Shown here: positions 25,335-33,959 of the stretch, one piece after another
How the letters are laid out: every line of letters begins with the position of its first letter
Position numbering within the stretch: position 1 is the stretch's first letter
DNA from: JANMOK01 sp031415055
GTDB taxonomy: Bacteria; Pseudomonadota; Alphaproteobacteria; Rhodobacterales; Rhodobacteraceae
Length of the DNA stretch: 64,000 nt
Direction: 5' to 3'
Assembly: GCA_031415055.1 (NCBI GenBank)
Contig: JANOQZ010000016.1
Coordinates: 1-64,000 of the forward strand
Program-made: the position numbers and the translations under genes
Notes under the pieces: model-generated
Database searches by the model: none
Told to the model about the DNA's origin: nothing
Seen by the model: only the letters and a program-made list of their open reading frames with translations

Positions 25335-27769
25335 TCTGCCGCCACCAAAGTCAAATCCGCCAATGGTGCAAACTCATGCGCATCCTTGCCCTTGGTGCGT
25401 TCTTCCCAAGGATCAATCTGGTAAAACTTTTGGCTAAAGAAAAACCGCGCCGCCAAGGCCGTGCGGGATTCCGCATCGAGCACAACCTTCTCTTTCACCC
25501 AGTCCAGCCCCACCTTGGCGATCCATTTATAGGGCCGGTGAAGATATTGGGCGTTCTCGCGGTAAAGCTGATAAAACGCCGCGCAATATTCCACCGCCTC
25601 ATCCTCACTCGCCACCACACACAGCAGTTCCGTCTGCTTCACATCCATCCCCGCCGCGCCGCCAACATGCAACTGATAACCCTCGCTCACACAAACCACG
25701 CCCATATCTTTACACGTCGCTTCGGCACAATTCCTTGGGCACCCCGACACCGCCATTTTGAACTTGTGCGGCGACCACGCCCCCCAAAGCGCCTTTTCAA
25801 TCCGAATACCCAACCCGGTTGAGTCCTGCACGCCAAACCGACAATGGTCGGTGCCGACGCAGGTTTTCACTGTCCGCAAACCCTTGGCATAGGCGGCGCC
25901 GGAAACCATGCCAGCGGCGTTGAGATCGGCCCAAACGGCGGGCAAATCGTCCTTTTTGATCCCCAACAAGTCGATCCGCTGCCCGCCCGTCACCTTCACC
26001 GTCGGCACGCGGAACTTGTCCGCCACATCGGCAATCGCCCGCAGTTCCTTGGCATTGGTGACCCCGCCCCACATCCGTGGTACCACCGAATAAGTGCCAT
26101 CTTTCTGGATATTGGCGTGCACCCGTTCGTTGATGAACCGGCTCGGCCCGTGGTCCACGTATTCGCCCGGCCATTCGCAAATCATGTAATAATTCAGCGC
26201 CGGACGGCATGACGCGCAGCCATGCGAGGATTTCCACTCCAACTCCTGCATCACCGCCGGAATCGTGCGCAATTCCTTCACCCTGATCAGCTTCCTCACT
26301 TCGTCATGGGTCAAATCCGTGCATTTGCACATGCCAGCGGCCAAAAGTTTGAACGCATCGCCCAACTTCAGCGCCACGACCTTTTCCACCAGCCCCGCGC
26401 AAGACCCGCAGGAAGTGCTGGCCTTGGTCCGCGCTTTCACCAGTTCCAAAGTCCCGGCCCCGGCATCAATCGCCGCAATGATCGCGCCTTTGCATATGCC
26501 GTTGCAGCCACAAATCTCCGCTTCAAGCGGCAAGGCTGCAACGGCCGCCATAGGGTCCGCTGGCAGCCCTCCGGCAAAGTTCGGACCGAAAATCAAAGTA
26601 TCGCGGATGCCCGCAATATCCTCCTTGGCGCGCATTTTCTGCAAAAACCAACCGCCATCGACGGTATCGCCATACATTACCGCACCGATGATTTTATTGT
26701 CCTCGATCACCAGCCGCTTATAGATACCCCGCGTCGCATCCCGATAAACGATCTCCTCGCGCCCCGGCTTTTCGGCAAAATCCCCGGCGCTGAACAGGTC
26801 GCAGCCGGTCACTTTCAGCTTGGTCGAAATCTCGACCGGCTCGAACACTTCCTTGAAGCCCAGCAAGTTGCGCGCCGCCACTTTTGCCATGTCGTAGAGC
26901 GGCGCGACCAAGCCGTAGCAGGTGCCGCGATGCTCGACGCATTCGCCGATGGCAAACACCTCCGGGTCTTCGGTCTTCATCTCGTCGTTGACCAGCAGGC
27001 CACGGTTGTATTTCAGCCCGCTCGCCTGGGCCAATCCGAAATTCGGCCGTATCCCCACCGCCATGACCAGAAAATCGGCCTCGATCCGCGTGCCATCGGC
27101 CAGCAGCACCGCCTCGACATGGCCGTCGCCGACAATCTCCTGGGTGTTGGCGTTGCACAAAACCGTAATCCCGCGCCGCTCCAATTCGCGCTGCAAAAGG
27201 AACCCGGCCGATTGGTCCAACTGCCGCTCCATCAGATGCGGCATCACATGCACCACCGTCACGCTCACGCCCTGCGCCGCCAGCCCCGCCGCCGCCTCCA
27301 GCCCCAATAACCCGCCACCAATCACCACCGCCTTGGCACCCTCGCGGCCCGCATACCCCAGCATCCGGTTGACGTCGCCCAGATCGCGGTAAGCCATCAC
27401 CCCGTCCAAATCCCGCCCCGGCACCGGAATGATGAACGGGTTCGAGCCGGTGGCGATCAACAGCTTGTCATAGCGGGTCTCACCCTTGGCGGTGATCACC
27501 ACCTTTTTCCAGCGGTCGATCCCGGTCACCATCTCGCCAAACCGGCAATCGACACCGTTGGCGCGGTACCAATCGGCATCGTGGGTGACAATCTCCTCAT
27601 AACTCTTCTCGCCCGACAACACCGGCGACAGCATGATCCGGTTATAATTCCCTCTCGGTTCGGCCCCGAACAAGGTGATGTCGTACAACTCGTTATTGGC
27701 CTCGAGCAAATGCTCCATCGCCCGCCCGCTGGCCATGCCAGCCCCGATAACCACCAGTTTCATGCCCAT
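25331..27769 (-). CDS. nirB: Nitrite reductase [NAD(P)H], large subunit
   Basis: 812 residues. FAD/NAD(P)H domain (VVIGAGMASGRAMEHLL; AVVIGGGLLGLEAAAGLA), two BFD-like [2Fe-2S] regions (CGCNGICKGAI and CGSCAGLVEKV, residues about 410-475), then the nitrite/sulfite reductase domain with siroheme-[4Fe-4S] ligands (CVGTDHCRFG and SGCPRNCAEATC). It reduces nitrite to ammonium with six electrons from NAD(P)H. First gene of the nirB-nirD-nasA operon; GGAGC lies 9 bases before the ATG at 27769, and the promoter should lie in 27770-27928. No NasT/NasS or NtrC gene is seen nearby. Confidence 0.96.
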   Translation of the reverse strand: MGMKLVVIGAGMASGRAMEHLLEANNELYDITLFGAEPRGNYNRIMLSPVLSGEKSYEEIVTHDADWYRANGVDCRFGEMVTGIDRWKKVVITAKGETRYDKLLIATGSNPFIIPVPGRDLDGVMAYRDLGDVNRMLGYAGREGAKAVVIGGGLLGLEAAAGLAAQGVSVTVVHVMPHLMERQLDQSAGFLLQRELERRGITVLCNANTQEIVGDGHVEAVLLADGTRIEADFLVMAVGIRPNFGLAQASGLKYNRGLLVNDEMKTEDPEVFAIGECVEHRGTCYGLVAPLYDMAKVAARNLLGFKEVFEPVEISTKLKVTGCDLFSAGDFAEKPGREEIVYRDATRGIYKRLVIEDNKIIGAVMYGDTVDGGWFLQKMRAKEDIAGIRDTLIFGPNFAGGLPADPMAAVAALPLEAEICGCNGICKGAIIAAIDAGAGTLELVKARTKASTSCGSCAGLVEKVVALKLGDAFKLLAAGMCKCTDLTHDEVRKLIRVKELRTIPAVMQELEWKSSHGCASCRPALNYYMICEWPGEYVDHGPSRFINERVHANIQKDGTYSVVPRMWGGVTNAKELRAIADVADKFRVPTVKVTGGQRIDLLGIKKDDLPAVWADLNAAGMVSGAAYAKGLRTVKTCVGTDHCRFGVQDSTGLGIRIEKALWGAWSPHKFKMAVSGCPRNCAEATCKDMGVVCVSEGYQLHVGGAAGMDVKQTELLCVVASEDEAVEYCAAFYQLYRENAQYLHRPYKWIAKVGLDWVKEKVVLDAESRTALAARFFFSQKFYQIDPWEERTKGKDAHEFAPLADLTLVAAE

Positions 27770-27928
27770 GTGAGGGTGCTCCGTTTATTGATTAGGGGAT
27801 TGCTAACCATTGCGCTGCACTGTCGCGCGTCATGGAATTCGAATGGATGGTAGGGATGGGTGCGATCATCACCCCGAATTATCGCATCATTTCGTTGAGA
27901 AAAGCCAACAAGCGTGAGATAAGAACTT

Positions 27929-28210
27929 ATGGCCGTACGTAAGCGCGAACCCCTAACCAACGAAGAAGGCGACGTCAGAGAACTGACAGCGGAAGATTTC
28001 GCGTGGTTCGTCAAGAACGCCGATTTTGGCACGATTGAAGCCGTCCACGATTTCCTTGATCGCCGCGAAGAAATATTGGAAACCGCCGAAACCTTCGGTA
28101 TCGACCGCGATTTCTTCCTCGCCTTCGACCCCAACAAACCGGGGTTTGAAGACCGAGTAACCGAAATCCTCGGCTCCATCATCAAAGCCGCCAAACACGC
28201 CGCCGAATAA
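27929..28210 (+). CDS. Small acidic protein with BrnA-like N terminus (93 aa)
   Basis: 93 residues starting MAVRKREPLTNEEGDVRELT. The first 25 residues (PLTNEEGDVRELTAEDF) resemble the start of BrnA-type antitoxins, but the usual C-terminal ribbon-helix-helix DNA-binding part is replaced by an acidic helical segment (AVHDFLDRREEILETAETFG). No BrnT toxin lies beside it. It stands alone on the plus strand between nirB and the nrt operon and converges on the nrt ATPase gene with 7 bases between stops. Probably a real small cytoplasmic protein; function unknown. Confidence 0.6.
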   Translation: MAVRKREPLTNEEGDVRELTAEDFAWFVKNADFGTIEAVHDFLDRREEILETAETFGIDRDFFLAFDPNKPGFEDRVTEILGSIIKAAKHAAE

Positions 28211-28217
28211 CCGTCCA

Positions 28218-29846
28218 TCACGCCGCATCCTTCTTCAAATGCCCGTGCTCATACTCCTGCAAAAACCGCAAAACTTCGGCCCGATAGCCGTAGTAATCCC
28301 CATGCTCCAGCATGGCCTTGCGGCTGCGCGGCCTTGGCAAATCCACCGCCATCACCCGCCCAATTCGCGCCCTAGGCCCGTTGGTCATCATCACCACGCG
28401 GTCGCTCAGCAAGATCGCCTCATCCACATCATGCGTCACACAGATCGCCGTCACTTTGGTCCGCGACCACACCTCCATCAGCACGTCCTGCAATTCCCAG
28501 CGCGTCAGACTGTCGAGCATCCCGAACGGCTCATCCAGCAGCAAAAGCTTGGGCGACAAGGCGAAAGCCCGCGCAATCCCCACCCGCTGCTTCATCCCGT
28601 TGGACAGCGAGGAGGCCGATACATGCATCGAATCCGCCAACCCGACACGCTCCAGATAATACTCCACCACCTCTTGCTTTTCGGCCTGCGAGGCCTTCGG
28701 ATAAACCCGATCCACCCCAATCGCCACGTTCTCGCGTGCGGTTAACCACGGAAACAAATTCGGCGATTGAAACACCACAGCCCGTTCCGGATCGGCACCT
28801 TCTACGTGCCGCCCGTCCAAAATAATGGCGCCTTTAGAAATCTCGTTCAGCCCCGCCGCCATCGTCAATGCCGTCGATTTCCCACACCCCGAATGGCCGA
28901 TGATCGAGACGAACTCGCCCTTTTTCATCACCAGCTCGAAATCCTCGACCACTGTCAAAGGCCCCTTTGGCGTCGGGTAAATCTTGTGCACTTGGGAAAA
29001 CTGCAAATACCGCTCGTCGTGCAAAGCCGCCGCCGCCGCCCGATAGGCTTTGGGCGGCAATTGATGCACCGCCGTCACATCGGGCAGCACCCGCAATGCC
29101 TCGGTCTTGGCGGAGACTCCAACATCCATCAGATATTGCGTCACCCTTCCGCGCAACCGCTTAAACGCCGCATCGTCGTTCATCGCCGAACGCGCCCTTG
29201 GCCGTGCAATCTCCACCCGAAACTCCGGCCCAAACCGCCCGTCTGGCGTCAGCGGCACAATCCGGTCGGCCAGCAGCAACGCCTCGTCGACATCGTTGGT
29301 AATCAGCACACAGGTTTTCTTCTCCAACTGACAAATCGCGTCCAGCTCGTCCTGCAAATTCGCCCGCGTCAACGCATCCAAAGCCGACAAAGGCTCGTCC
29401 AGCAACAATACTTCGGGCTGCATGGCCAAGGCCCGCGCCAAGGCCACCCGCTGCCGCATCCCGCCCGACAATTCCGCTGGCCGACGGTCCCTCGCATGGC
29501 CCAACCCAACCAAATCCACATACCGCGAAACCAGCGCCTCACGTTCAAACCGCGACCCACGCGCAGCCAACCGCACATTGCCCGCCACGCTCAGCCACGG
29601 CATCAGCGAATACGACTGAAACACCAACCCACGCTCCGGCCCCGGCCCCTTCACCGGCAACCCGCGAAACAAAACTTCACCCGTATCGGGCACCGTCAAT
29701 CCGGCCAGCAAGTTGATCAGCGTCGTTTTCCCCGACCCGGAAAACCCGACCACCGCCACGAATTCGCCCTCGGCAATATCCAAAGACAAATCCTGCAACA
29801 CCGGCCCGCCATAGCCTTTGGATACATTGCGCAACGACAGGATCAT
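28218..29846 (-). CDS. Nitrate ABC transporter, fused double ATPase (NrtC/NrtD-like)
   Basis: 542 residues from the ATG at 29846; the upstream open frame is only antisense to the permease. It contains two complete ABC ATPase domains. The first has Walker A GFSGSGKTTL, signature LSGGMRQRVALARALA and Walker B LLLDEPLSALD (residues 1-220). The second has GHSGCGKSTA, LSNGMKQRVGIARAFA and LLLDEPFGMLD (about 295-520). About 70 residues link them (VTQYLMDVGVSAKTEALRVL). In cyanobacteria these ATPases are separate NrtC and NrtD, with NrtC carrying a nitrate-binding tail absent here. It powers nitrate uptake at the inner membrane. Start and nrtB stop share one base. Confidence 0.92.
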   Translation of the reverse strand: MILSLRNVSKGYGGPVLQDLSLDIAEGEFVAVVGFSGSGKTTLINLLAGLTVPDTGEVLFRGLPVKGPGPERGLVFQSYSLMPWLSVAGNVRLAARGSRFEREALVSRYVDLVGLGHARDRRPAELSGGMRQRVALARALAMQPEVLLLDEPLSALDALTRANLQDELDAICQLEKKTCVLITNDVDEALLLADRIVPLTPDGRFGPEFRVEIARPRARSAMNDDAAFKRLRGRVTQYLMDVGVSAKTEALRVLPDVTAVHQLPPKAYRAAAAALHDERYLQFSQVHKIYPTPKGPLTVVEDFELVMKKGEFVSIIGHSGCGKSTALTMAAGLNEISKGAIILDGRHVEGADPERAVVFQSPNLFPWLTARENVAIGVDRVYPKASQAEKQEVVEYYLERVGLADSMHVSASSLSNGMKQRVGIARAFALSPKLLLLDEPFGMLDSLTRWELQDVLMEVWSRTKVTAICVTHDVDEAILLSDRVVMMTNGPRARIGRVMAVDLPRPRSRKAMLEHGDYYGYRAEVLRFLQEYEHGHLKKDAA

Positions 29847-30907
29847 CAGCGCGACCCCGAATAGGTGAACAGCGATTGCAGCGCGAACATCACCCGGTCC
29901 AGCGCATAGCCGATCAACCCAATCGTCAGCACCGCCACCATGATCCGCGCCAGCGAGTCTTCCGATCCGTTCTGGAACTCGTCCCAAACAAACTTCCCCA
30001 ACCCCGGATTCTGCGCCAGCATCTCCGCCGCAATCAGCACCATCCAACCGACCCCCAGCGAAAGCCGCAGCCCGGTGAAAATCAGCGGCAAAGCCGAGGG
30101 CAACACCAGCTTGGTGATCCGCGCCCACAGCCCCAGTTTCAACACCCGCCCGACATTGACCAGATCGCGGTCAATCGAGGCCACGCCCAAAGCGGTGTTG
30201 ATCAGCGTCGGCCACAGCGAACACAGCGTCACCGTAATCGCCGAGGTCAGAAAGCTTTTGGCAAACCACCCACCCTCGCTGACATAGGTCGCCGACACCA
30301 CCATCGTCACAATCGGCAGCCAAGCCAGTGGCGACACCGGTTTGAATATCTGGATGATCGGGTTCATCGCCGCGTTGAAACTGGGCGACAGGCCCGAAAC
30401 AATTCCCAACGGCACGGCAAAGATCGTCGCAATCACAAAGCCCAGAAACACCGTCTTAAGCGACGTCAATATCTGCGAATAATATGTCGGCGCCCCGGTA
30501 TATTCGCGCCATTTCACATCGGCAGACTGGCCCGCTTTTACCAAACGGTCATTGCGCGCCTCTTGCCGCGCATAAAACGTGTCGGCCTTTTCGCTTTCCG
30601 CCACATAGTCCGCGTGCAGCACACCGACCTGCTGCCAAACCGCCACCGGCCCCGGAATGGCCCCCAGCGAAGTTTGTACCATTGGGGCCAGCGTCGCCCA
30701 AAGCCCCAAAAACACCACAATCGACAACATCGGAATGCCCAGCAGCCGCCAGACATCCCCCAAATTGCCGCGCACCCCATCACCCGCGACGATACGCAAA
30801 ACCGGCGTCACCCAAGCCAGCCCAAACACCTTGAACCAGCCATCGGCCTTCCCAATGCGGCGAAAATTTCGCTCCCGCCGCATGTCAATGAAACTTGCCT
30901 CAACCAT
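29846..30907 (-). CDS. nrtB: Nitrate ABC transporter permease
   Basis: 353 residues. An N-terminal membrane helix (LLGIPMLSIVVFLGLWATLA) is followed by an extended loop and then the BPD-type permease core with at least five helices. The coupling (EAA) loop is visible as AEMLAQNPGLGKFVWDEFQN near residue 300. It forms the channel for nitrate and docks on the double ATPase encoded next. Its start overlaps the nrtA stop by 8 bases. Confidence 0.93.
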   Translation of the reverse strand: MVEASFIDMRRERNFRRIGKADGWFKVFGLAWVTPVLRIVAGDGVRGNLGDVWRLLGIPMLSIVVFLGLWATLAPMVQTSLGAIPGPVAVWQQVGVLHADYVAESEKADTFYARQEARNDRLVKAGQSADVKWREYTGAPTYYSQILTSLKTVFLGFVIATIFAVPLGIVSGLSPSFNAAMNPIIQIFKPVSPLAWLPIVTMVVSATYVSEGGWFAKSFLTSAITVTLCSLWPTLINTALGVASIDRDLVNVGRVLKLGLWARITKLVLPSALPLIFTGLRLSLGVGWMVLIAAEMLAQNPGLGKFVWDEFQNGSEDSLARIMVAVLTIGLIGYALDRVMFALQSLFTYSGSR

Positions 30908-32240
30908 TGGGCTGCTCGTCGCCGTTCAGGCCAATGGCGAACTGGTCGAGATAGGCGTTCGGCGCATGGCCGTCATAGGCCAAGCCGTCGATGAACTCGG
31001 CGCTAATCGGTTTGTAGCCGTCGCTGTCCCAAAGGAAATCCGCTTCTAGCGCCAAACCGTCCGAAACCAGCAACCGCGCCGCTTCCAGATAAATCTTTGG
31101 CAAATACACCGATTTCGCAGTTTCGTCGTACCAAGTATCGGCCTTACCCTCGCCAATCTGCCCCCAACGCCGCATCTGAGTCAGGGTCCAAACCGCGTCG
31201 GAATAGTACGGATAGGTCGCATTATAGCGGAAAAACACGTTGAAATCGGGCACTTCTCGCACATCGCCCTTTTCAAACTCGAACGTCCCGGTCATCGACG
31301 CCGCAATCACCGCCGGATCGGCACCCACGTATTCTGGCCGCGACAGTATCTCGACCGCCTCAACCCGATTAGCGTCGCTCTCATCCAACCACATCGCAGC
31401 CCGGATCAACGCCTTGGTCAGCGCCAAAGTGGTGACCGGATTGGCTTCAACGAATTCCGCCGTCAACCCAAACACCTTTTCCGGGTTGTTGTGCCAAATC
31501 TCATCGTCCGTAATCACCGGCACGCCAATACCCTTGGCGACCGCTGCTTGGTTCCACGGCTCGCCCACCGAATAGCCGTCAATCGTGCCGGCTTCCAAGG
31601 TCGCAGGCATCTGCGGCGGTGGCGTCACCGAAATCAGCACATCGCCACCAATCTGGCCGCTGGTGTCGTCAGCGCTGTAAAAGCCAGGGTTCACACCGCC
31701 TGCGGCCAACCAATAACGCAGCTCGTAATTATGCGTCGAAACCGGGAACACCATGCCCAGATTGAACGGTTTGCTCTCGGCCGCAAATGCCTCAATCACC
31801 GGCAGCAAGGCCGAGGCGGAAATCGGATGCACCGGCTTGCCATCGTCGCCCAAGACCAGATTCGGCTTCATCAATTCCCAGACCTTGTTGGAAACCGTGA
31901 TCGCATTTCCGTTCAAATCCATCGAAAACGGCGTCACGATATGGGCGCTGGTGCCATAGCCAATCGTCGCCGCCAGAGGTTGCCCCGCCAGCATATGCGC
32001 CCCGTCCAACTCACCATCGATCACCCGATCCAACAACACCTTCCAGTTCGCCTGCGGCTCCAGCGTGACATACAGCCCTTCGTCCTCGAAAAACCCCTTC
32101 TCATAGGCAATCGCCAAGGGGGCCATATCGGTCAGCTTGATGAACCCGATGGTAAGCTCGTCCTTTTCGGGGATCAGAATTTCGGCACTTGCTTGGCTCG
32201 CAAATGCTGCGCTGCACAAAAGAATGGATAATAACCGCAT
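30900..32240 (-). CDS. nrtA: Nitrate ABC transporter, substrate-binding protein
   Basis: 446 residues from the ATG at 32240, preferred over the ATG 12 bases upstream because GGAG (minus strand, 32247-32250) is correctly spaced and the protein then begins directly with a signal peptide, MRLLSILLCSAAFASQASA. The mature part is an NrtA/CmpA-type two-lobed binder (ELTIGFIKLTDMAPLAIAYE, ANWKVLLDRVIDGELDGAHM, YSVGEPWNQAAVAKGIGVPV). No lipobox cysteine is evident after the signal, so it is likely a free periplasmic protein. First gene of nrtA-nrtB-ATPase; control elements should be in 32241-32450. Confidence 0.94.
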   Translation of the reverse strand: MRLLSILLCSAAFASQASAEILIPEKDELTIGFIKLTDMAPLAIAYEKGFFEDEGLYVTLEPQANWKVLLDRVIDGELDGAHMLAGQPLAATIGYGTSAHIVTPFSMDLNGNAITVSNKVWELMKPNLVLGDDGKPVHPISASALLPVIEAFAAESKPFNLGMVFPVSTHNYELRYWLAAGGVNPGFYSADDTSGQIGGDVLISVTPPPQMPATLEAGTIDGYSVGEPWNQAAVAKGIGVPVITDDEIWHNNPEKVFGLTAEFVEANPVTTLALTKALIRAAMWLDESDANRVEAVEILSRPEYVGADPAVIAASMTGTFEFEKGDVREVPDFNVFFRYNATYPYYSDAVWTLTQMRRWGQIGEGKADTWYDETAKSVYLPKIYLEAARLLVSDGLALEADFLWDSDGYKPISAEFIDGLAYDGHAPNAYLDQFAIGLNGDEQPNG

Positions 32241-32347
32241 GCCCGACTCCATAGCTGCTTGTTCAACACATGTTTGCAGCGCTGTTTCGGATGGTCAAGC
32301 AGTGTTGTTCAAATTTCGTGCGTTACAATTTTACTGCATATATTTTA

Positions 32348-32370
32348 GGCATAATTGGTATTTTTATGCC
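32348..32370. promoter_or_regulatory. Inverted repeat GGCATAA-N9-TTATGCC upstream of nrtA
   Basis: Perfect 7-base arms with a 9-base spacer, about 110 bases upstream of nrtA. It is followed on the plus strand by six Ts, and on the minus strand by AT-rich sequence where a -10 box could lie (TAAAATATA). It could be an operator for the nrt operon or a small RNA hairpin. It does not match the NtrC consensus I know. Confidence 0.35.
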
Positions 32371-32951
32371 TTTTTTGCATGCATAATGGTCGACTTCGCC
32401 ATATCCCGGCCGCTCGACATAACCGAAAATGTTCAAAACCATCGGTTAATCTAAGAGCCCGGCTAAAACTGTCACCGGTTCGCAACAAAATTGCGCACTT
32501 GACCCCGCCTTCTCGCACCTGCAACAAACTGCCACAGGCCAGGCCAAAGTCCAACCAATTCTCGGCCAATTCTTTTGTTGCCCATAGATCTCCACAGCGG
32601 GCCACAACACTTGCCAGTCTCAATGACTCGCTGTCGCTATCCAAAATCGAGCGATTTTTGGGAATTCCGGACAAACAGCAACCGGCAATCGTCAGTAGCT
32701 GGCTCAAGTCGTTGGCAATCGCACGTTCTCAGTATGATTTTTTGGTTCTTTTAGCCTCCACCATCATGCAATTGCGCCGTTTGGTGATTTGGTGCATGCA
32801 AAAATACCCTTTTTTTGGCCAACTGAAACGTTTCAGAATCGCGCCAAATGCCGCTTTTTGCCCAAGTTTCGCACTATTTTTTGCAACGAAGTTTGGTCGC
32901 GGTTTGCCACGCTCAAAGGTTGACAACTGGTTAATTTGTTTTTTTATTTTG

Positions 32952-33005
32952 TTCAATTTCAATATCTTACACGATCTGGCACGCGTGCGGGAAAGTGTTT
33001 TCACC
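32952..33005. repeat. Dispersed palindrome-centred element, copy 1
   Basis: 54 bases containing GATCTGGCACGCGTGC, aligned without gaps to 39787-39840 at about 43 of 54 positions. In this copy the palindrome is imperfect on the right side (GTGCGGGA instead of GTGCCAGA). It begins 3 bases beyond the recR stop. It is noncoding, with AT-rich sequence on one side (TCAATATCTTAC). Confidence 0.6.
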
Positions 33006-33007
33006 GC

Positions 33008-33610
33008 TCAAAACTTCTTTCGTGCCTTCATCGCCGCCGAAATTGTGCCGTCATCAAGATAGTCTAATTCCCCGCCAATCGGCACGCCTTGAGCCAGAGA
33101 AGTCACTGAAATTCCTAGGTTTTCCAAGTGATCGGCGATGTAATGCGCCGTGGTTTGGCCATCTATCGTGGCGTTCAAAGCCAGAATAACCTCGGAAACA
33201 CCCTCAACAGAAACCCTTGAAATCAAAGCAGGAATCCGCAAAACCTCCGGCCCAACCCCGTCCAAAGCCGACAAAACCCCACCCAAAACGTGGTATTTTC
33301 CCTTAAAAATCGCCGGTCTCTCCATCGCCCAAAGGTCAGCTACGCCTTCGACCACGCAGATCAATTTGCCATCCCGTCGCGGATCGGCGCAGATCGCGCA
33401 CAAAGCCCCGGTCGAAATATTCCCGCAAACCGGGCATTCGCGCACGTGCTCTGATACGTCGGCCATTGCTTTCGCCAGCGGTTCCAACAGCAGCGCGCGT
33501 TTCCTGACCAACGCCAGCACCGCCCGGCGGGCAGAGCGCGGCCCCAGACCCGGCAACTTGGCCATCAACTCGATCAGGCGTTCAATTTCTCGACCTGAAC
33601 TTTCATTCAT
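33008..33610 (-). CDS. recR: Recombination mediator protein RecR
   Basis: 200 residues. Helix-hairpin-helix start (LIELMAKLPGLGPRSARRAV), a four-cysteine zinc finger (CPVCGNISTGALCAIC, residues 57-72), a Toprim domain (ICVVEGVADLWAME) and the C-terminal Walker-like GEL-DYLDDGT end. It helps load RecA at gaps with RecO/RecF. Third gene of the classic dnaX-ybaB-recR order, 3 bases after ybaB. Confidence 0.97.
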   Translation of the reverse strand: MNESSGREIERLIELMAKLPGLGPRSARRAVLALVRKRALLLEPLAKAMADVSEHVRECPVCGNISTGALCAICADPRRDGKLICVVEGVADLWAMERPAIFKGKYHVLGGVLSALDGVGPEVLRIPALISRVSVEGVSEVILALNATIDGQTTAHYIADHLENLGISVTSLAQGVPIGGELDYLDDGTISAAMKARKKF

Positions 33611-33613
33611 GAG

Positions 33614-33955
33614 TCAAAACGGCAGTTTCATGCCTGCGGGCAGGCCCAGTGATTCAGTTATCCGCGCCATTTCCGTTTGCGCCGAAGCCGCCGCTTTGGC
33701 CTGCGCATCCTTGATGGCGGCCAAAATTAAATCCTCGGCCACTTGCAGATTTTCCGCTGTCATCAGCGACGCCGCCAATGTCACCGACGTAATCTCCCCC
33801 TTCGCCGTAGCGCCAATCTTGACCAGCCCACCGGCAGTCCCGACCACTTCAATATCCGCCAAACTTTCCTGCAAATCGGCCATCTTACCCTGCATTTCCT
33901 TGGCTTGTTTCATGATCTTTGCCATGTCGCCAAGCTGCCCCAAACCCTTTAGCAT
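33614..33955 (-). CDS. YbaB/EbfC family nucleoid-associated protein
   Basis: 113 residues from the ATG at 33955 (MLKGLGQLGDMAKIMKQAKE); the 18 codons before it overlap dnaX and are not conserved in the family. A helical tweezer-like dimer is expected from KQAKEMQGKMADLQESLADI followed by GGLVKIGATAKGEITSV. It binds DNA without strong sequence preference. The gene starts 4 bases after the dnaX stop, and recR follows, the usual co-transcribed trio. Confidence 0.94.
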   Translation of the reverse strand: MLKGLGQLGDMAKIMKQAKEMQGKMADLQESLADIEVVGTAGGLVKIGATAKGEITSVTLAASLMTAENLQVAEDLILAAIKDAQAKAAASAQTEMARITESLGLPAGMKLPF

Positions 33956-33959
33956 TGCC

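Larger units (their letters stand above)
32241..33007. other. Long AT-rich intergenic region upstream of nrtA
   Basis: About 770 bases between nrtA and recR without a credible gene; the open frames here have unnatural composition. Near nrtA it is AT-rich and holds an inverted repeat (32348-32370). The far end contains the 54-base repeated palindromic element (32952-33005). The nrt promoter and any nitrate- or ammonium-responsive control must lie in the first 200 bases. Confidence 0.6.

Noticed and set aside
28218..30128. Longer form of the double ATPase starting at 30128
   Set aside because: The first 94 codons are antisense-like G/A-rich sequence out of frame within the permease gene; the ABC domain begins at the ATG 29846.
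32729..33004. Minus-strand frame containing TRARSCKIL, matched by a similar frame at 39612-39875
   Set aside because: The shared residues are simply the translation of the palindromic DNA element; the rest of each frame is unrelated, so they are not homologous genes.
32355..33062. 235-residue open frame on the plus strand upstream of nrtA
   Set aside because: No ribosome binding site, unnatural composition, and its end overlaps recR antisense; treated as noncoding.
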